From Methyloterricola oryzae (GTDB lineage: Bacteria > Pseudomonadota > Gammaproteobacteria > Methylococcales > Methylococcaceae), in assembly GCF_000934725.1 (NCBI RefSeq), contig NZ_JYNS01000002.1:492969-556968 (forward strand): a stretch of 64,000 nt of DNA, written 5' to 3'. Below the pieces are notes generated by a model. That model was not told where the DNA came from and did no database searches. It saw only the letters and a list, made by a program, of their open reading frames with translations. Within the stretch, counting starts at the first letter, position 1. The number at the start of each line of letters is the position of its first letter. The position numbers and the translations under genes were made by a program. Shown piece by piece: positions 36,704 to 45,098 of this stretch.

Positions 36704-37240
36704 TCACGTCATCGGCGACGAATCCGGCGGGATGCCCAAAAAACCGGCCGCCAGCCAGGCGTTGAACCACTCCGTGAGCGTGTGGCGCACGCCCCATTCC
36801 CTGCTGCGCCGGTCAAGGGCTTCCTGGTTTCCCCAGATGACCTCGGAGAAATCGCCGCAATCCACGCGCGTCTCGATCGCCTTGCAATAAAGTCCGACGC
36901 CTCGCTCCAAATAGAACCCGTAACTGCGGCAGGCCAAAGGCCGGTGGGCATAGACGCGGCAAGCTCCATTGCTGCGGTCAAGCAGGGGACACTGGATGGG
37001 GGTGGCCGGGTTCTGCGCCAGCGCGTCGAGCTGCCCAGCCAGGTCATTCAGCTCATCTGCCGGCAAGGCCGCCAGGCCCTCGCGCAGTAAGCCCCACTCG
37101 GGCGCGCTGAGTTCGGGGATTGCGGCAAGATTTTTACAGCAGCCATCGCAGCCTAGCCGGCAGGGCCAATCGGTATACTGGCCTTGAATCGCGGCGACCC
37201 GGGTTTCGATGTCGGCGTGGAGCTGCATGAGGGTTTCCAT
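36704..37240 (-). CDS. YkgJ-family cysteine cluster protein
   Basis: A 178-residue soluble protein with CRLGCDGCC near the N-terminus and further spaced cysteines (CPLLD, CRVYAHRPLACRSYG, YCKA). This is the zinc/iron-chelating CxxCxxCC pattern of the YkgJ family (function unknown, probably metal- or Fe-S-binding). It lies just upstream of cinA on the same strand. The dispersed repeat copy B lies in the gap beyond its 5' end. Confidence 0.85.
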   Translation of the reverse strand: METLMQLHADIETRVAAIQGQYTDWPCRLGCDGCCKNLAAIPELSAPEWGLLREGLAALPADELNDLAGQLDALAQNPATPIQCPLLDRSNGACRVYAHRPLACRSYGFYLERGVGLYCKAIETRVDCGDFSEVIWGNQEALDRRSREWGVRHTLTEWFNAWLAAGFLGIPPDSSPMT

Positions 37241-37410
37241 TAAGCTATCGTCGCAGGGAGGGTTAGTCAGTGTGGCCGTGGCCCATGCATTATGCTTCCG
37301 GCCCGAGGTTCGGGCAATTTGGCAAGGCGCCTCAGACTGAGGCTAATCCAAGGAAGCGGCGGGGGCCTGCGTACTCCCCGGAAAACTGACGCGCCGCGCC
37401 CTATTAGTTA

Positions 37411-37534
37411 GGCCCCAAAATACCCTCCTGGTATTTCGGGCCGACGCCAAGGTCGGTACGCGCCCGACCTTGGCTGACGCGGCCGGGGCATGCGTGCCTG
37501 GCATTAACCCGGCCAATTTGGGGTCCGGGATAAT
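37411..37534. repeat. Dispersed three-hairpin intergenic repeat, copy B (inverted)
   Basis: This is the reverse complement of copy A (9212-9345). The block 37411-37484 matches 9272-9345 at 71 of 74 positions, including both short stems (GGTATTT/AAATACC and CCGACCTTGG/CCAAGGTCGG). The outer stem ATTAACCCGG (37503-37512) with CCGGGATAAT (37525-37534) has one mismatch, and the middle part is shorter than in copy A. It sits in the gap between divergent genes. The flanks 37241-37410 and 37535-37591 hold nothing else I can name. Confidence 0.8.
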
Positions 37535-37591
37535 AGCCGCCTCGTCCCGGGCAGCCTATACACTTCCGCTTCCGCTTGCGAGAATCGCCCG

Positions 37592-38089
37592 ATGCAGCTT
37601 CAGATGAGCGAGACCATCGTCTCCAACGTCGCCCATGTCATTCAATTGGCGGTCGCGCCGGTGTTTCTGCTGTCCGGCATCGGCGCCATGCTGAACGTCT
37701 TCGTCAATCGGCTGAGCCGGGTCGTCGACCGGGCTCGTGCGCTGGAAGCTGCACTGCCCGAATTATCGGAATCGGCACGCAACGGCGCGGAATTGGAACT
37801 CCAGTCACTCACGCGCCGAGCCAGCCGGGTCAACTGGGCGACGTTCCTGAGCGTAGCCAGCGCAATCCTCATCGCCCTGATCGTGGGGGTCTTGTTCGCG
37901 GGCGCGGTCCTGGCCCTGGACACATCGATCCTCGTGGTCGTGCTGTTCGTGCTGGCCATGGGCACCCTCATCGCCGGACTGCTGTGCTTCCTGGGGGAAA
38001 TGCATCTGGCCACCAAGACCTTGCACATCAGCGTCAAGTCGTACCGGCAAGCGGATCGTGCTTCCAAGGCCGACGACAGGGGCGCATGA
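37592..38089 (+). CDS. DUF2721-family membrane protein
   Basis: A 165-residue protein with three predicted membrane helices: about 15-35 (VIQLAVAPVFLLSGIGAMLNVF), about 85-108 and about 115-135. RLSRVVDRARALE after the first helix is characteristic of DUF2721. No function is known. The C-terminus is charged and probably cytoplasmic. A second ATG 12 nt downstream is an alternative start; neither has a strong ribosome site. Confidence 0.8.
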   Translation: MQLQMSETIVSNVAHVIQLAVAPVFLLSGIGAMLNVFVNRLSRVVDRARALEAALPELSESARNGAELELQSLTRRASRVNWATFLSVASAILIALIVGVLFAGAVLALDTSILVVVLFVLAMGTLIAGLLCFLGEMHLATKTLHISVKSYRQADRASKADDRGA

Positions 38090-38119
38090 GGGCCGCCATG
38101 CCTTTGCTGTTGTTGCCGA

Positions 38120-38920
38120 ATGATGCCAGGACCCCTCGGTCTGTCTACAATAGGGACCTATCTCGGCACGCCGGCCACTGAGTTCCGTGCCGACTCCTGT
38201 TGCGTGTGCCACACTCTGCGATCTCCTTCGCCATTGCATTCCGACTTGAAGATCACCGTACAGAGGCTCTGCCTTGCAAGCTTTCCGATCCTCGCGCTGT
38301 TGGGGTTCGCCCGTGATTCCGCCGCCGCCAGCTTCGACTGCGGCCAGGCGAAAGCCCGCCTGGACCGGCTGATCTGCGCCAATGCCGGCCTATCCCGCCT
38401 GGATGAGAACCTCAGCCTGGAATACCGCAAAGCACTGACGCGATCGCCTGATGCAGCGCAAATAAAGTCCGAGCAGCGGACCTGGCTGAAATCCAGGAAT
38501 AGTTGCCAGGACACTGCCTGCCTGGAACAGGCCTACCGCAGCCGCATCGCCGCCCTGCTCCCGTCGCCGGACTCAACGCCCGCACCCGCTCCGCAAAAAC
38601 CCGCTTCTGCGCGGCCGTATCAGGGCCAGGGCGACCCGGAAGTGGGTCAGAACGAGAACGGGGCTCCGACATTTGTGGTATCGGCCAGCATCCAGGGCCA
38701 CGACCAGACCCGGCTGAGTACCGACAAAGGCGACTTTTACTTCGCGCCGTGGCTGTCCGGTCTGCGCTTGAGCGCCTTGCAAAGCATGGCAGAGGGTTTG
38801 CGGGGGCAGCGTGCGCGCATTACCTACTCGAAGTCGGAAACCAAGGACAGCGGGAGCCCATGCTGGGTCGAGGCCATCGCGCGGAACATCGGCTTCCTGG
38901 AGAAGCGTGGGAAAGAATAG
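38120..38920 (+). CDS. LprI-like N-terminal domain exported protein
   Basis: A protein of up to 266 residues. A signal peptide (LCLASFPILALLGFARDSAAA) precedes FDCGQAKARLDRLICANAGLS and the RTWLKSRNSC...CLEQAY pattern, the four-cysteine fold of the lysozyme-inhibitor LprI N-terminal family. After a proline-rich linker (about 150-165) comes a C-terminal domain I do not recognise. The nominal ATG at 38120 gives an unusual 40-residue extension; a TTG at 38246 would give a normal signal peptide and may be the real start. The product is likely periplasmic. Confidence 0.7.
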   Translation: MMPGPLGLSTIGTYLGTPATEFRADSCCVCHTLRSPSPLHSDLKITVQRLCLASFPILALLGFARDSAAASFDCGQAKARLDRLICANAGLSRLDENLSLEYRKALTRSPDAAQIKSEQRTWLKSRNSCQDTACLEQAYRSRIAALLPSPDSTPAPAPQKPASARPYQGQGDPEVGQNENGAPTFVVSASIQGHDQTRLSTDKGDFYFAPWLSGLRLSALQSMAEGLRGQRARITYSKSETKDSGSPCWVEAIARNIGFLEKRGKE

Positions 38921-39158
38921 AACCCTGGCATGAAGGAAAAGAGGCCAGGCACAAGCCTTGTCGCCGGGTTCGCCTTCTCCTGCCTGGCGCGATCGCAAGC
39001 GTTTAGCGTCGCCGGTGTTTCGTTCTTATGCGGTCTCGTCCGTCAAAAGCCCGCTGTGCCCTGCAGCGCCCGGCAAAAGCAATGGCCCACTGTGATAAAT
39101 TATTCCGCCGCGCGCGCCTCCGTTGAAAGCCCGCGCCCCGATCACAAGGAGCCCGACC

Positions 39159-40232
39159 ATGAGCATGCCCACACACGCACTCGATCAGGAAAAACTTGAA
39201 CAACTCCAAGGAAAAGTCATCGGTGACGTGGCTGGCTCACTGGGCCTGCTGTTGGCCTATCTCGGGGACAAGCTCGATCTTTACAGCGCCTTGCGCGAGA
39301 TCAGCCCCGCGACCAGCGCGGAACTGGCCGAGAGCACCGGGATGGACGAGCGCTACCTTAGGGAATGGCTGTCCGCCAATACAGCCGCGGGTTATGTGAA
39401 TTACGATGCCGCTGTCGGCAAGTTCTGGATGACGCCGGAGCAGGCCGTGGTGTTCGCCGCCGAAGGGCACCCAGCCTGCATGCAGGGGTTTTTCCAGGCG
39501 GTGATGTCGGTCTATTTCGACGAGGACAAGGTGACGGAAGTCTTCCGCAGCGGCAAGGGCCTGCCCTGGAGCGATCACAGCCCCTGTCTGTTCTGCGGCA
39601 CGGAGCGCTTTTTCCGGCCCATGTACGCCATGAACCTGATCGAGTCCTGGATTCCGGCCCTGAACGGCGTGCGCGAGAAACTCCAGGCGGGCGCCAAGGT
39701 CGCCGATGTGGGCTGCGGCCATGGCTCGTCCACCATTCTCATGGCCCAGGCCTTTCCCAACTCGACCTTCCACGGCTTCGACTTCCACGGCCCCTCCATC
39801 GAACACGCGCGCGAACGGGCGCGGGCCGCGGGGGTCGGCGCCAACACCATCTTTGAGGTGGTCACGGCCAAGCAATTCCCAGGGAAGCACTACGATCTGG
39901 TGACCATGTTCGACGCCCTGCACGACATGGGCGATCCCGTCGGCGCCGCGGGACACATCGCCAGCACCCTCGCCGAGGACGGCACGTTCATGCTGGTGGA
40001 ACCCTTTGCCGGTGATCGGCTGGAGGAAAACCTGCATCCCCTGGGTCAGATCTATTATTCATTTTCCACGATGGTCTGCGTGCCGGCCTCCAAGTCCCAG
40101 GAAGTGGGGCTAGGCCTGGGCGCGCAGGCGGGACCGAAAAAGCTCGGCGAGGTTCTCACCGCCGGTGGTTTCACGCAGGTCCGCCTGGCCACATCCACGC
40201 CGACGAATCTGGTTCTGGAAGCCAGGCTTTAA
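39159..40232 (+). CDS. SAM-dependent methyltransferase with winged-helix N-domain
   Basis: A 357-residue protein. The N-terminal 90 residues resemble the winged-helix dimerisation domain of O-methyltransferase-like proteins (STGMDERYLREWL). The Rossmann SAM-binding motif is KVADVGCGHGSS, followed by GFDFHGPSIEHARER and FDALHDMGDP. The substrate is unknown. AAGGAG lies 7 nt before the ATG at 39159. The 240 bp upstream hold no gene that I can support. Confidence 0.85.
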   Translation: MSMPTHALDQEKLEQLQGKVIGDVAGSLGLLLAYLGDKLDLYSALREISPATSAELAESTGMDERYLREWLSANTAAGYVNYDAAVGKFWMTPEQAVVFAAEGHPACMQGFFQAVMSVYFDEDKVTEVFRSGKGLPWSDHSPCLFCGTERFFRPMYAMNLIESWIPALNGVREKLQAGAKVADVGCGHGSSTILMAQAFPNSTFHGFDFHGPSIEHARERARAAGVGANTIFEVVTAKQFPGKHYDLVTMFDALHDMGDPVGAAGHIASTLAEDGTFMLVEPFAGDRLEENLHPLGQIYYSFSTMVCVPASKSQEVGLGLGAQAGPKKLGEVLTAGGFTQVRLATSTPTNLVLEARL

Positions 40233-40286
40233 GCCCTCCCGCAAGGCAGGCCCCGTCCCACCCCGAGCAAATCTGAAAGGAATACG

Positions 40287-41036
40287 ATGCGACACGCCTG
40301 GACCCAACTGATTCTGTGGATTAGCCTGACCCTGGCCGCGGCGAGCCCACATGCCGAAAACCTCCGCATAGTGGCTGAATATTGGCCTCCTTACGTGGAC
40401 AAGGCGGCCAAGGGCCACGGCCTTGCCATCGATCTGGTGACCACCGCACTGACCCGCGCCCGCTATGACTACAGCATCGATTACCAGCCCTGGCCGCGGG
40501 CCCTGGAGGGGGGCAAGATCGGCGTGTACGATCTCATCGCCAACATCTGGTACAGTTCGGACCGCGCCAAGGACCTGGATTACAGCGAGCCGTATTTGGT
40601 GAATGACATACGGCTTGTCAAGCGCAAGAACAGCGACATCAAGTTTCGCAAGATGTCCGATCTTTCCGGGCTGATGGTGGGGGTCGTCAAGGACTACGCC
40701 TATCCCAAGGAGTTCGCCGCCGCGTCCAACATCATCAAGATCGACAATGCGGACCTGCTGCCGGCCCTGGGCGGCCTGATCAAGGGCGATTACGACCTGG
40801 TGATCGGCGACCTGAATGCGTTGAATTACCTCTTCCTGAAATTCCTGCCCAACGAATCAACGCAGTTGGAAATCCTGCCCAAGTCCGTCGGCCTGAGCAA
40901 GCTGTACGTCGCGGCCAGTAAGTCCAATCCCAAACATGCCCGCATCATCAAGGATTTCAACGAGGCGCTGCGCTCAATCCAAAAAGACGGAACATACCAG
41001 AGCATCATCGAGACGCATCAGGCCGACGCACCGTAA
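40287..41036 (+). CDS. Periplasmic solute-binding protein (SBP_bac_3 type)
   Basis: A 249-residue exported protein. The signal peptide is LILWISLTLAAASPHA. The mature part starts LRIVAEYWPPYVD and has the two-lobe pattern of family-3 amino-acid-binding proteins (DLIANIWYSSDRAKD, LSGLMVGVVKDYAYP). No permease or ATPase genes are adjacent, so it may be an orphan sensor-type binding protein. A convergent hairpin (41050-41075) follows. Confidence 0.82.
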   Translation: MRHAWTQLILWISLTLAAASPHAENLRIVAEYWPPYVDKAAKGHGLAIDLVTTALTRARYDYSIDYQPWPRALEGGKIGVYDLIANIWYSSDRAKDLDYSEPYLVNDIRLVKRKNSDIKFRKMSDLSGLMVGVVKDYAYPKEFAAASNIIKIDNADLLPALGGLIKGDYDLVIGDLNALNYLFLKFLPNESTQLEILPKSVGLSKLYVAASKSNPKHARIIKDFNEALRSIQKDGTYQSIIETHQADAP

Positions 41037-41049
41037 GCTGGCCTGCCGG

Positions 41050-41075
41050 CGCTCCCCGGTTTTGTCCGGGGCGCG
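41050..41075. terminator. Bidirectional hairpin between convergent genes
   Basis: CGC-T-CCCCGG, loop TTTTGT, CCGGGG-C-GCG: a 10-bp stem with one mismatch exactly between the stop of the binding protein and the end of the NlpE-like gene. No long U-run. Confidence 0.55.
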
Positions 41076-41594
41076 TCAATGTATGTGCATTTCCCGGTTG
41101 CCCGCCTGGTCGCTGCGCTTCAACAGGTAATCGTCCGGATCGCCCGGCAATGCCGCGCCATCGCCGCTGAGATAGAGCAAGGTACCCGCATCCTTGATGG
41201 AAAGTCGGCGCAGCGGCGCGTCCTTGTTCGGAGTGAGCAGAAGCGTGCCTTTGCCCTCGTCCCAAACGTACTTGCCCTTCTCGAAGGACTCCCGGTTTTG
41301 CGGTTTGGCCGGTTGGATCACCAGCAAATAGTTGTTTTTCTGGTTCAGCGACAAGGTCATTTTCAGACCCTTGCAATTCTCCTCCTGGCATGGCAGGTAG
41401 CCGTAGAAGACACCGCGGAATCCGCCGCTCGCATCATCCGCATTGGCATGCGCGGAGTGATCCATGCCGCCCTGCTGATTCATCTCGCGCGCCTTCAGCG
41501 CCTTTTCCTGCATCTGCATGTCGCTTTCAGCCCAGGCGGAAGTCGCACAGCACAGACAGGCAGCAAGAGCCGAGTATAAAGCCTTCTTTATCAT
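41076..41594 (-). CDS. NlpE-like envelope/copper-stress protein
   Basis: A 172-residue exported protein. GVFYGYLPCQEENCKGLKMT matches the NlpE N-terminal beta-barrel (GxYxGxLPCxxC), and LSLNQKNNYLL follows. A short lipobox-like LAAC at 10-13 and a longer signal ending SAWA are both possible, so it is either a lipoprotein or periplasmic. A His/Met segment (MDHSAHAN) precedes the barrel and may bind copper. In E. coli, NlpE senses surface contact and envelope or copper stress. A multicopper oxidase lies about 1.5 kb away. Confidence 0.75.
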   Translation of the reverse strand: MIKKALYSALAACLCCATSAWAESDMQMQEKALKAREMNQQGGMDHSAHANADDASGGFRGVFYGYLPCQEENCKGLKMTLSLNQKNNYLLVIQPAKPQNRESFEKGKYVWDEGKGTLLLTPNKDAPLRRLSIKDAGTLLYLSGDGAALPGDPDDYLLKRSDQAGNREMHIH

Positions 41595-41859
41595 TTCAAC
41601 GTTCCATGCTATTCAGCAATTTCAATCGTATGCCGCAGGCAAGCCTCAGGTGCCCCGGCGGGAAGTATCGCCACGTCATTTTACTCGACTTAAACGCTCT
41701 CTGGCGCCGCACGAGGTTCCGGCCTATCTCCCGGCCCGGTAATCGAGTAACTTCAGAATGGCCGAATCGGCACAAGGCGAATGCTTGGATTGCCTCCAGT
41801 CCAGCCTTCAATTACGATCCTGCTGTAGCTCCGCCACCCCAAGACCATCCGCTTCCTCC

Positions 41860-42135
41860 ATGAAACCATTGCACCGTTCTTCCCCAAACCCCTCCGGACA
41901 GACTGCTTTCGCCTGGCTGGCGATCATGGCCATCGCCGTGTTGACTGGATGTGCGACAAGCGAGCCGACCGTAACAGGCGGCCCGGATAGCGAGGAAGCC
42001 GGGATCCGTTACGAATCCGCCCGGCGCGAGTACAACAACTGCATCCGCAACGAAGGGCCGGGAACAGCCACCTGTGATGCCTTGAAGGCCTTGTACGAGC
42101 GTGACCGAGACGCCTATGAGAGCAGCGTCAAATGA
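41860..42135 (+). CDS. Small lipoprotein of unknown function
   Basis: A 91-residue protein with a type II signal peptide ending in a perfect lipobox AVLTGC. The mature part is short, charged and contains a Cys pair (NCIRN, ATCDALK). I do not recognise a family. The frame is open further upstream without support; the ATG at 41860 gives a normal lipoprotein signal. Confidence 0.65.
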   Translation: MKPLHRSSPNPSGQTAFAWLAIMAIAVLTGCATSEPTVTGGPDSEEAGIRYESARREYNNCIRNEGPGTATCDALKALYERDRDAYESSVK

Positions 42136-42160
42136 TCGGGCCCCGGACACATCGTCAATC

Positions 42161-42174
42161 GCCGCCTTGGCGGC
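42161..42174. terminator. Short GC hairpin
   Basis: GCCGCC-TT-GGCGGC, 26 nt after the stop of the small lipoprotein gene and in front of the convergent 3' end of the YiiX-like gene. Followed by CTTGCCTT but no clear U-run. Confidence 0.35.
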
Positions 42175-42221
42175 TTGCCTTGCAGATCCGTCGGGGCTGA
42201 ATAAGGCGCGCCTGACGCCCC

Positions 42222-42887
42222 TCAGGCGGCAGCCCGCGCTTGCCCCTGCGGGTGAATGGTGTTGAATCCGGGCAGTTTCACCGCTTTGTAGCTGTACGCC
42301 TTGATCTGGTAGTAGGTCGGATTGAAAATCCTGTACTTGATGATATCCGCCGGCGACAGTTCACTGACATTGACGCTCTCGGGCAAAATTCCCGCGCTTT
42401 TGAGCCCCACGCCCACCAACTCGGAACAGAACAGCTTGGTCCCGTTCTCCTGAGACCGGGTGATACCGATCCGGTCCAGCAGATCCAGGCCCGCTTTGGG
42501 CATGTCGGCGTAGTCATAGGGCTTGCCTACCTGCTCCAGCACGCTGGCTTTCAGACGCTCGATGTCGGCCCGCTGCCTGACATCCTCATCCAGACGTGCG
42601 ACCCATATATTGCCCTTGTAGAACGGAATCGAGTTGGAGAAATGGCTGACGATCACGCCCTCCCGTTCCGGATACATATCGCCTTCCGAGGCCTCCACAA
42701 AGCTGATGCGGTCGCCTTCCCGAATGATCGTCGCCACATGGGAAACCGGTGAACCAGTCACGAAGCCGATGATTTTCGACAGGCGGTACTTGCCGCCGAA
42801 GATCGCCACGTCCCCGGTTTTCAGTTCGGCGCGAATGTTGTGGTAGTTGACTGCCAGCGGAAATAACTTGTGCTTATCCCGGATCAT
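42222..42887 (-). CDS. YiiX/YebB-like permuted NlpC/P60 hydrolase
   Basis: A 221-residue protein of the permuted papain-like group. The His motif is SPVSHVATI and the nucleophile Cys is in LFCSELVGVG; in this family the order His-then-Cys is reversed relative to normal papain folds. LKTGDVAIFGG is the usual entry strand. Members are amidases or peptidases on lipids or peptides. The start at 42887 is chosen because AAGGAG lies 7 nt upstream; an ATG 48 nt earlier lacks this. No signal peptide is seen. Confidence 0.8.
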   Translation of the reverse strand: MIRDKHKLFPLAVNYHNIRAELKTGDVAIFGGKYRLSKIIGFVTGSPVSHVATIIREGDRISFVEASEGDMYPEREGVIVSHFSNSIPFYKGNIWVARLDEDVRQRADIERLKASVLEQVGKPYDYADMPKAGLDLLDRIGITRSQENGTKLFCSELVGVGLKSAGILPESVNVSELSPADIIKYRIFNPTYYQIKAYSYKAVKLPGFNTIHPQGQARAAA

Positions 42888-43056
42888 CTGCTTCTCCTTG
42901 CTGAGTAAAACAGCGGACATGAACGATGTGGACACTGGATTGCGCCCATTCCGGCGCCATGCTTCGCAGGCGGGAACGCGCGTGAGGGAAGGCTATCAGG
43001 CGAGGGCGAAGCGATCGCGGCAAGATTTCGCGAGAATTCTGTGAAAAATCGCCGAT

Positions 43057-43098
43057 CCAGCGCCGCCAGAGAACCTGGGTTCTAGCTGGTGGCGCTGG
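43057..43098 (-). terminator. Long intrinsic terminator of multicopper oxidase gene
   Basis: On the minus strand, 25 nt after the stop, an approximately 18-bp stem (CCAGCGCC-G-CCAG-AGAAC with GTTCT-AG-CTGG-T-GGCGCTGG) and a 4-nt loop are followed after a few bases by a T-run (ATTTTTC). This is the best intrinsic terminator in the window. Confidence 0.75.
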
Positions 43099-43123
43099 AC
43101 GGGTTCAAGTCTTCGATCCGGAC

Positions 43124-44698
43124 CTATTCCGAGCCCGGGCTGGTCACGTTGATGATGGACATCATGCCGTTATCTTCGTGGCCGAGGATGTGGCAGTGAA
43201 AGACGTAAGGTCCCATGAAGTTCCGGAAGCGGAAGCGCATCACCACCTCCCCGGGAACGTCGTTGCCATTGCCGTCCTTGTAGATATAGGGGATCGGAAT
43301 GGTGTCCACCCAGGAACGCGCCTGCTGGGTCACGCCGTTGATGCTGACGATCTGCGCGTCGTTGACGTGCAGGTGGATGGGGTGCAGTTCATGGGTATTG
43401 TTCCGGAATATCCATTCCTCCACCGTGCCGATCACCGGCGTGGCGTCTACCTGGTTGGGATCGAACATGCGCTGGTTGATGAAGAACTGCCCGATGTCGT
43501 TGTTTTCGGTGAGGTCGAAGATACGCTGACGCGCAATCGTCGCACCTGAGAGATCATCCAGGGCCTGGATGGTCGCAGGCAGCGCCACCGGCGCCTTCTC
43601 CGTTCCCGTCACCTTCACCTTCGCCATGAGCACTTCCGGGTAATCGTCCCCGTCCGGCCCCGTGGTCATGGCGCGGGTGATCAACTGGTAATTGCCCGGC
43701 TTTTGCGCCTGCACCAGCACGTCATAGCGCTTGGCCGGCGCCATCAGCAGATGGTCCGTGGTCAGGGGCTTGTCCAAAGGATTGGCGTCCTCGGCGATCA
43801 CGGTTAACGTCAAGCCCGCGAGTTCCAGGTCATACCAGATGTCGGCGCCGATGTTGCCCAAATGCCAGAGTTGAGTCTCCCCGGCCTGCAGACTGATGAC
43901 CGGCCGGATGCGTCCATTGATGGTGCGGTTGGTGGGCGCTGAGGAGTCGATATTGTTGGCGGGGATGCTGTTCCCGTCATTCAACTGAAAGTCCTTGAGC
44001 CCCATGAATCGCTCGGTGATGCCCTGCAGGCTGGCGGGCAGCAGCTTCTCCAGGCCGCGCACATAGAGCAGGCCCGCCAACCCGCCGAACACCTGCTCCT
44101 CCACCAGGGTGTGGTAATGGGGGTGGTACCAGTACAGGCCCGGTGCAATATCCTGCGGGATGAAGTAGTTGTACATGAAGGTCTTGCCGCCCGGCAGGTC
44201 CACGAAAATATTGTCCTGATTACCCGCCGGGGAGATGAAGAATCCGTGGGTGTGCAGATTGGTGGGCTCGCCCAGTTTGTTGACCAGGGTCACCCGCAGA
44301 TTGTCGCCGGGCTGCACTTCCAGCACCGGCGGCATGTAGGCGGCCGGATAGACCTTGCCATTGGCGGATGCCGAATACACCCGGGCGTTGACCAGTTTGC
44401 CGCTGATGCGCACCCGCGCGCGCCGCGCGGTCAGGGTGACAGCCAGTTTGCCGTTGCGACTCTTGATTTTAGGAGGCTCGTTCAACGGCTTATCGCGGAC
44501 GAAGTCCCCCGACTCGCTCGCCGAAATCGCCGGCGGTGCGGCGGCGGGTCGCGCAGCATGGCCGGCGCTGTGACCAGCATGCATCGACAGATCCGCCGAT
44601 GGAGCTTCCATGGCCATGGAGGCCGGTGCGCCCAATGACGCCAGAAGCATGAAGGCGACGGATGACATTCCAAGCGTTGGTATTGCTGACCTCTTCAT
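43124..44698 (-). CDS. Multicopper oxidase, periplasmic
   Basis: A 524-residue exported oxidase with three cupredoxin domains. The copper motifs are complete: HTHGFF, YWYHPHYHT, HPIHLHVN and HCHILGHEDNGM (type 1 Cys-His-Met). The N-terminus has a signal peptide followed by a His-rich stretch (MHAGHSAGHAA). The start at 44698 has AGAGGA upstream; an open frame extends 88 codons further but lacks coding character. Likely roles are Cu(I) or phenol/metal oxidation in copper tolerance. Its neighbours include an NlpE-like protein with a His/Met tag. Confidence 0.9.
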   Translation of the reverse strand: MKRSAIPTLGMSSVAFMLLASLGAPASMAMEAPSADLSMHAGHSAGHAARPAAAPPAISASESGDFVRDKPLNEPPKIKSRNGKLAVTLTARRARVRISGKLVNARVYSASANGKVYPAAYMPPVLEVQPGDNLRVTLVNKLGEPTNLHTHGFFISPAGNQDNIFVDLPGGKTFMYNYFIPQDIAPGLYWYHPHYHTLVEEQVFGGLAGLLYVRGLEKLLPASLQGITERFMGLKDFQLNDGNSIPANNIDSSAPTNRTINGRIRPVISLQAGETQLWHLGNIGADIWYDLELAGLTLTVIAEDANPLDKPLTTDHLLMAPAKRYDVLVQAQKPGNYQLITRAMTTGPDGDDYPEVLMAKVKVTGTEKAPVALPATIQALDDLSGATIARQRIFDLTENNDIGQFFINQRMFDPNQVDATPVIGTVEEWIFRNNTHELHPIHLHVNDAQIVSINGVTQQARSWVDTIPIPYIYKDGNGNDVPGEVVMRFRFRNFMGPYVFHCHILGHEDNGMMSIINVTSPGSE

Positions 44699-45098
44699 AC
44701 ATATTCCTCTGGATGCTCTTGTTGTTGTCCCATGTTCCCCCATGCCCGGCTGCGTGCAAGTGGTCAACTGAATTGTCGGCGCGGAGAACGCCCGCGACGG
44801 CTTCCACCCGACAGAACGGGTGCTCTTGACTTCTGGGAAGGGCGTTAGGAGTCCTCTATTATGGCTGAAAGACGTCAAGCCGCAGCAAGCACCGCCGTCG
44901 GAGCGAGAAATCACAGTAAGCCGTGCGGTCGATGGCTGAGGACAAAGGTCGACAGCTCCCAATTTTTACTTCGACGTGTGCCCACCGGACCTGTGAACAC
45001 GGGTTTGCGCCAGGCCAGCAATGCGCTAAGGTATCGCGCAACGGATCCTTCACAGCGTCTGGCAGGATCGATCAGTCCAGGATGCACTGCGCCGGCCC
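44699..45098. promoter_or_regulatory. Divergent promoter region between oxidase and TolC-type genes
   Basis: This 400-bp gap should contain promoters for both divergent genes. A TTGACT (44826-44831) and a TATTAT (44857-44862) occur on the plus strand but are 25 bp apart, too far for a normal sigma-70 promoter. I find no convincing copper-regulator box and no gene. Confidence 0.4.

Noticed and set aside
44826..44862. TTGACT and TATTAT as a sigma-70 promoter for the TolC-type gene
   Set aside because: The spacer is 25 bp, well outside the usual 16-18 bp.
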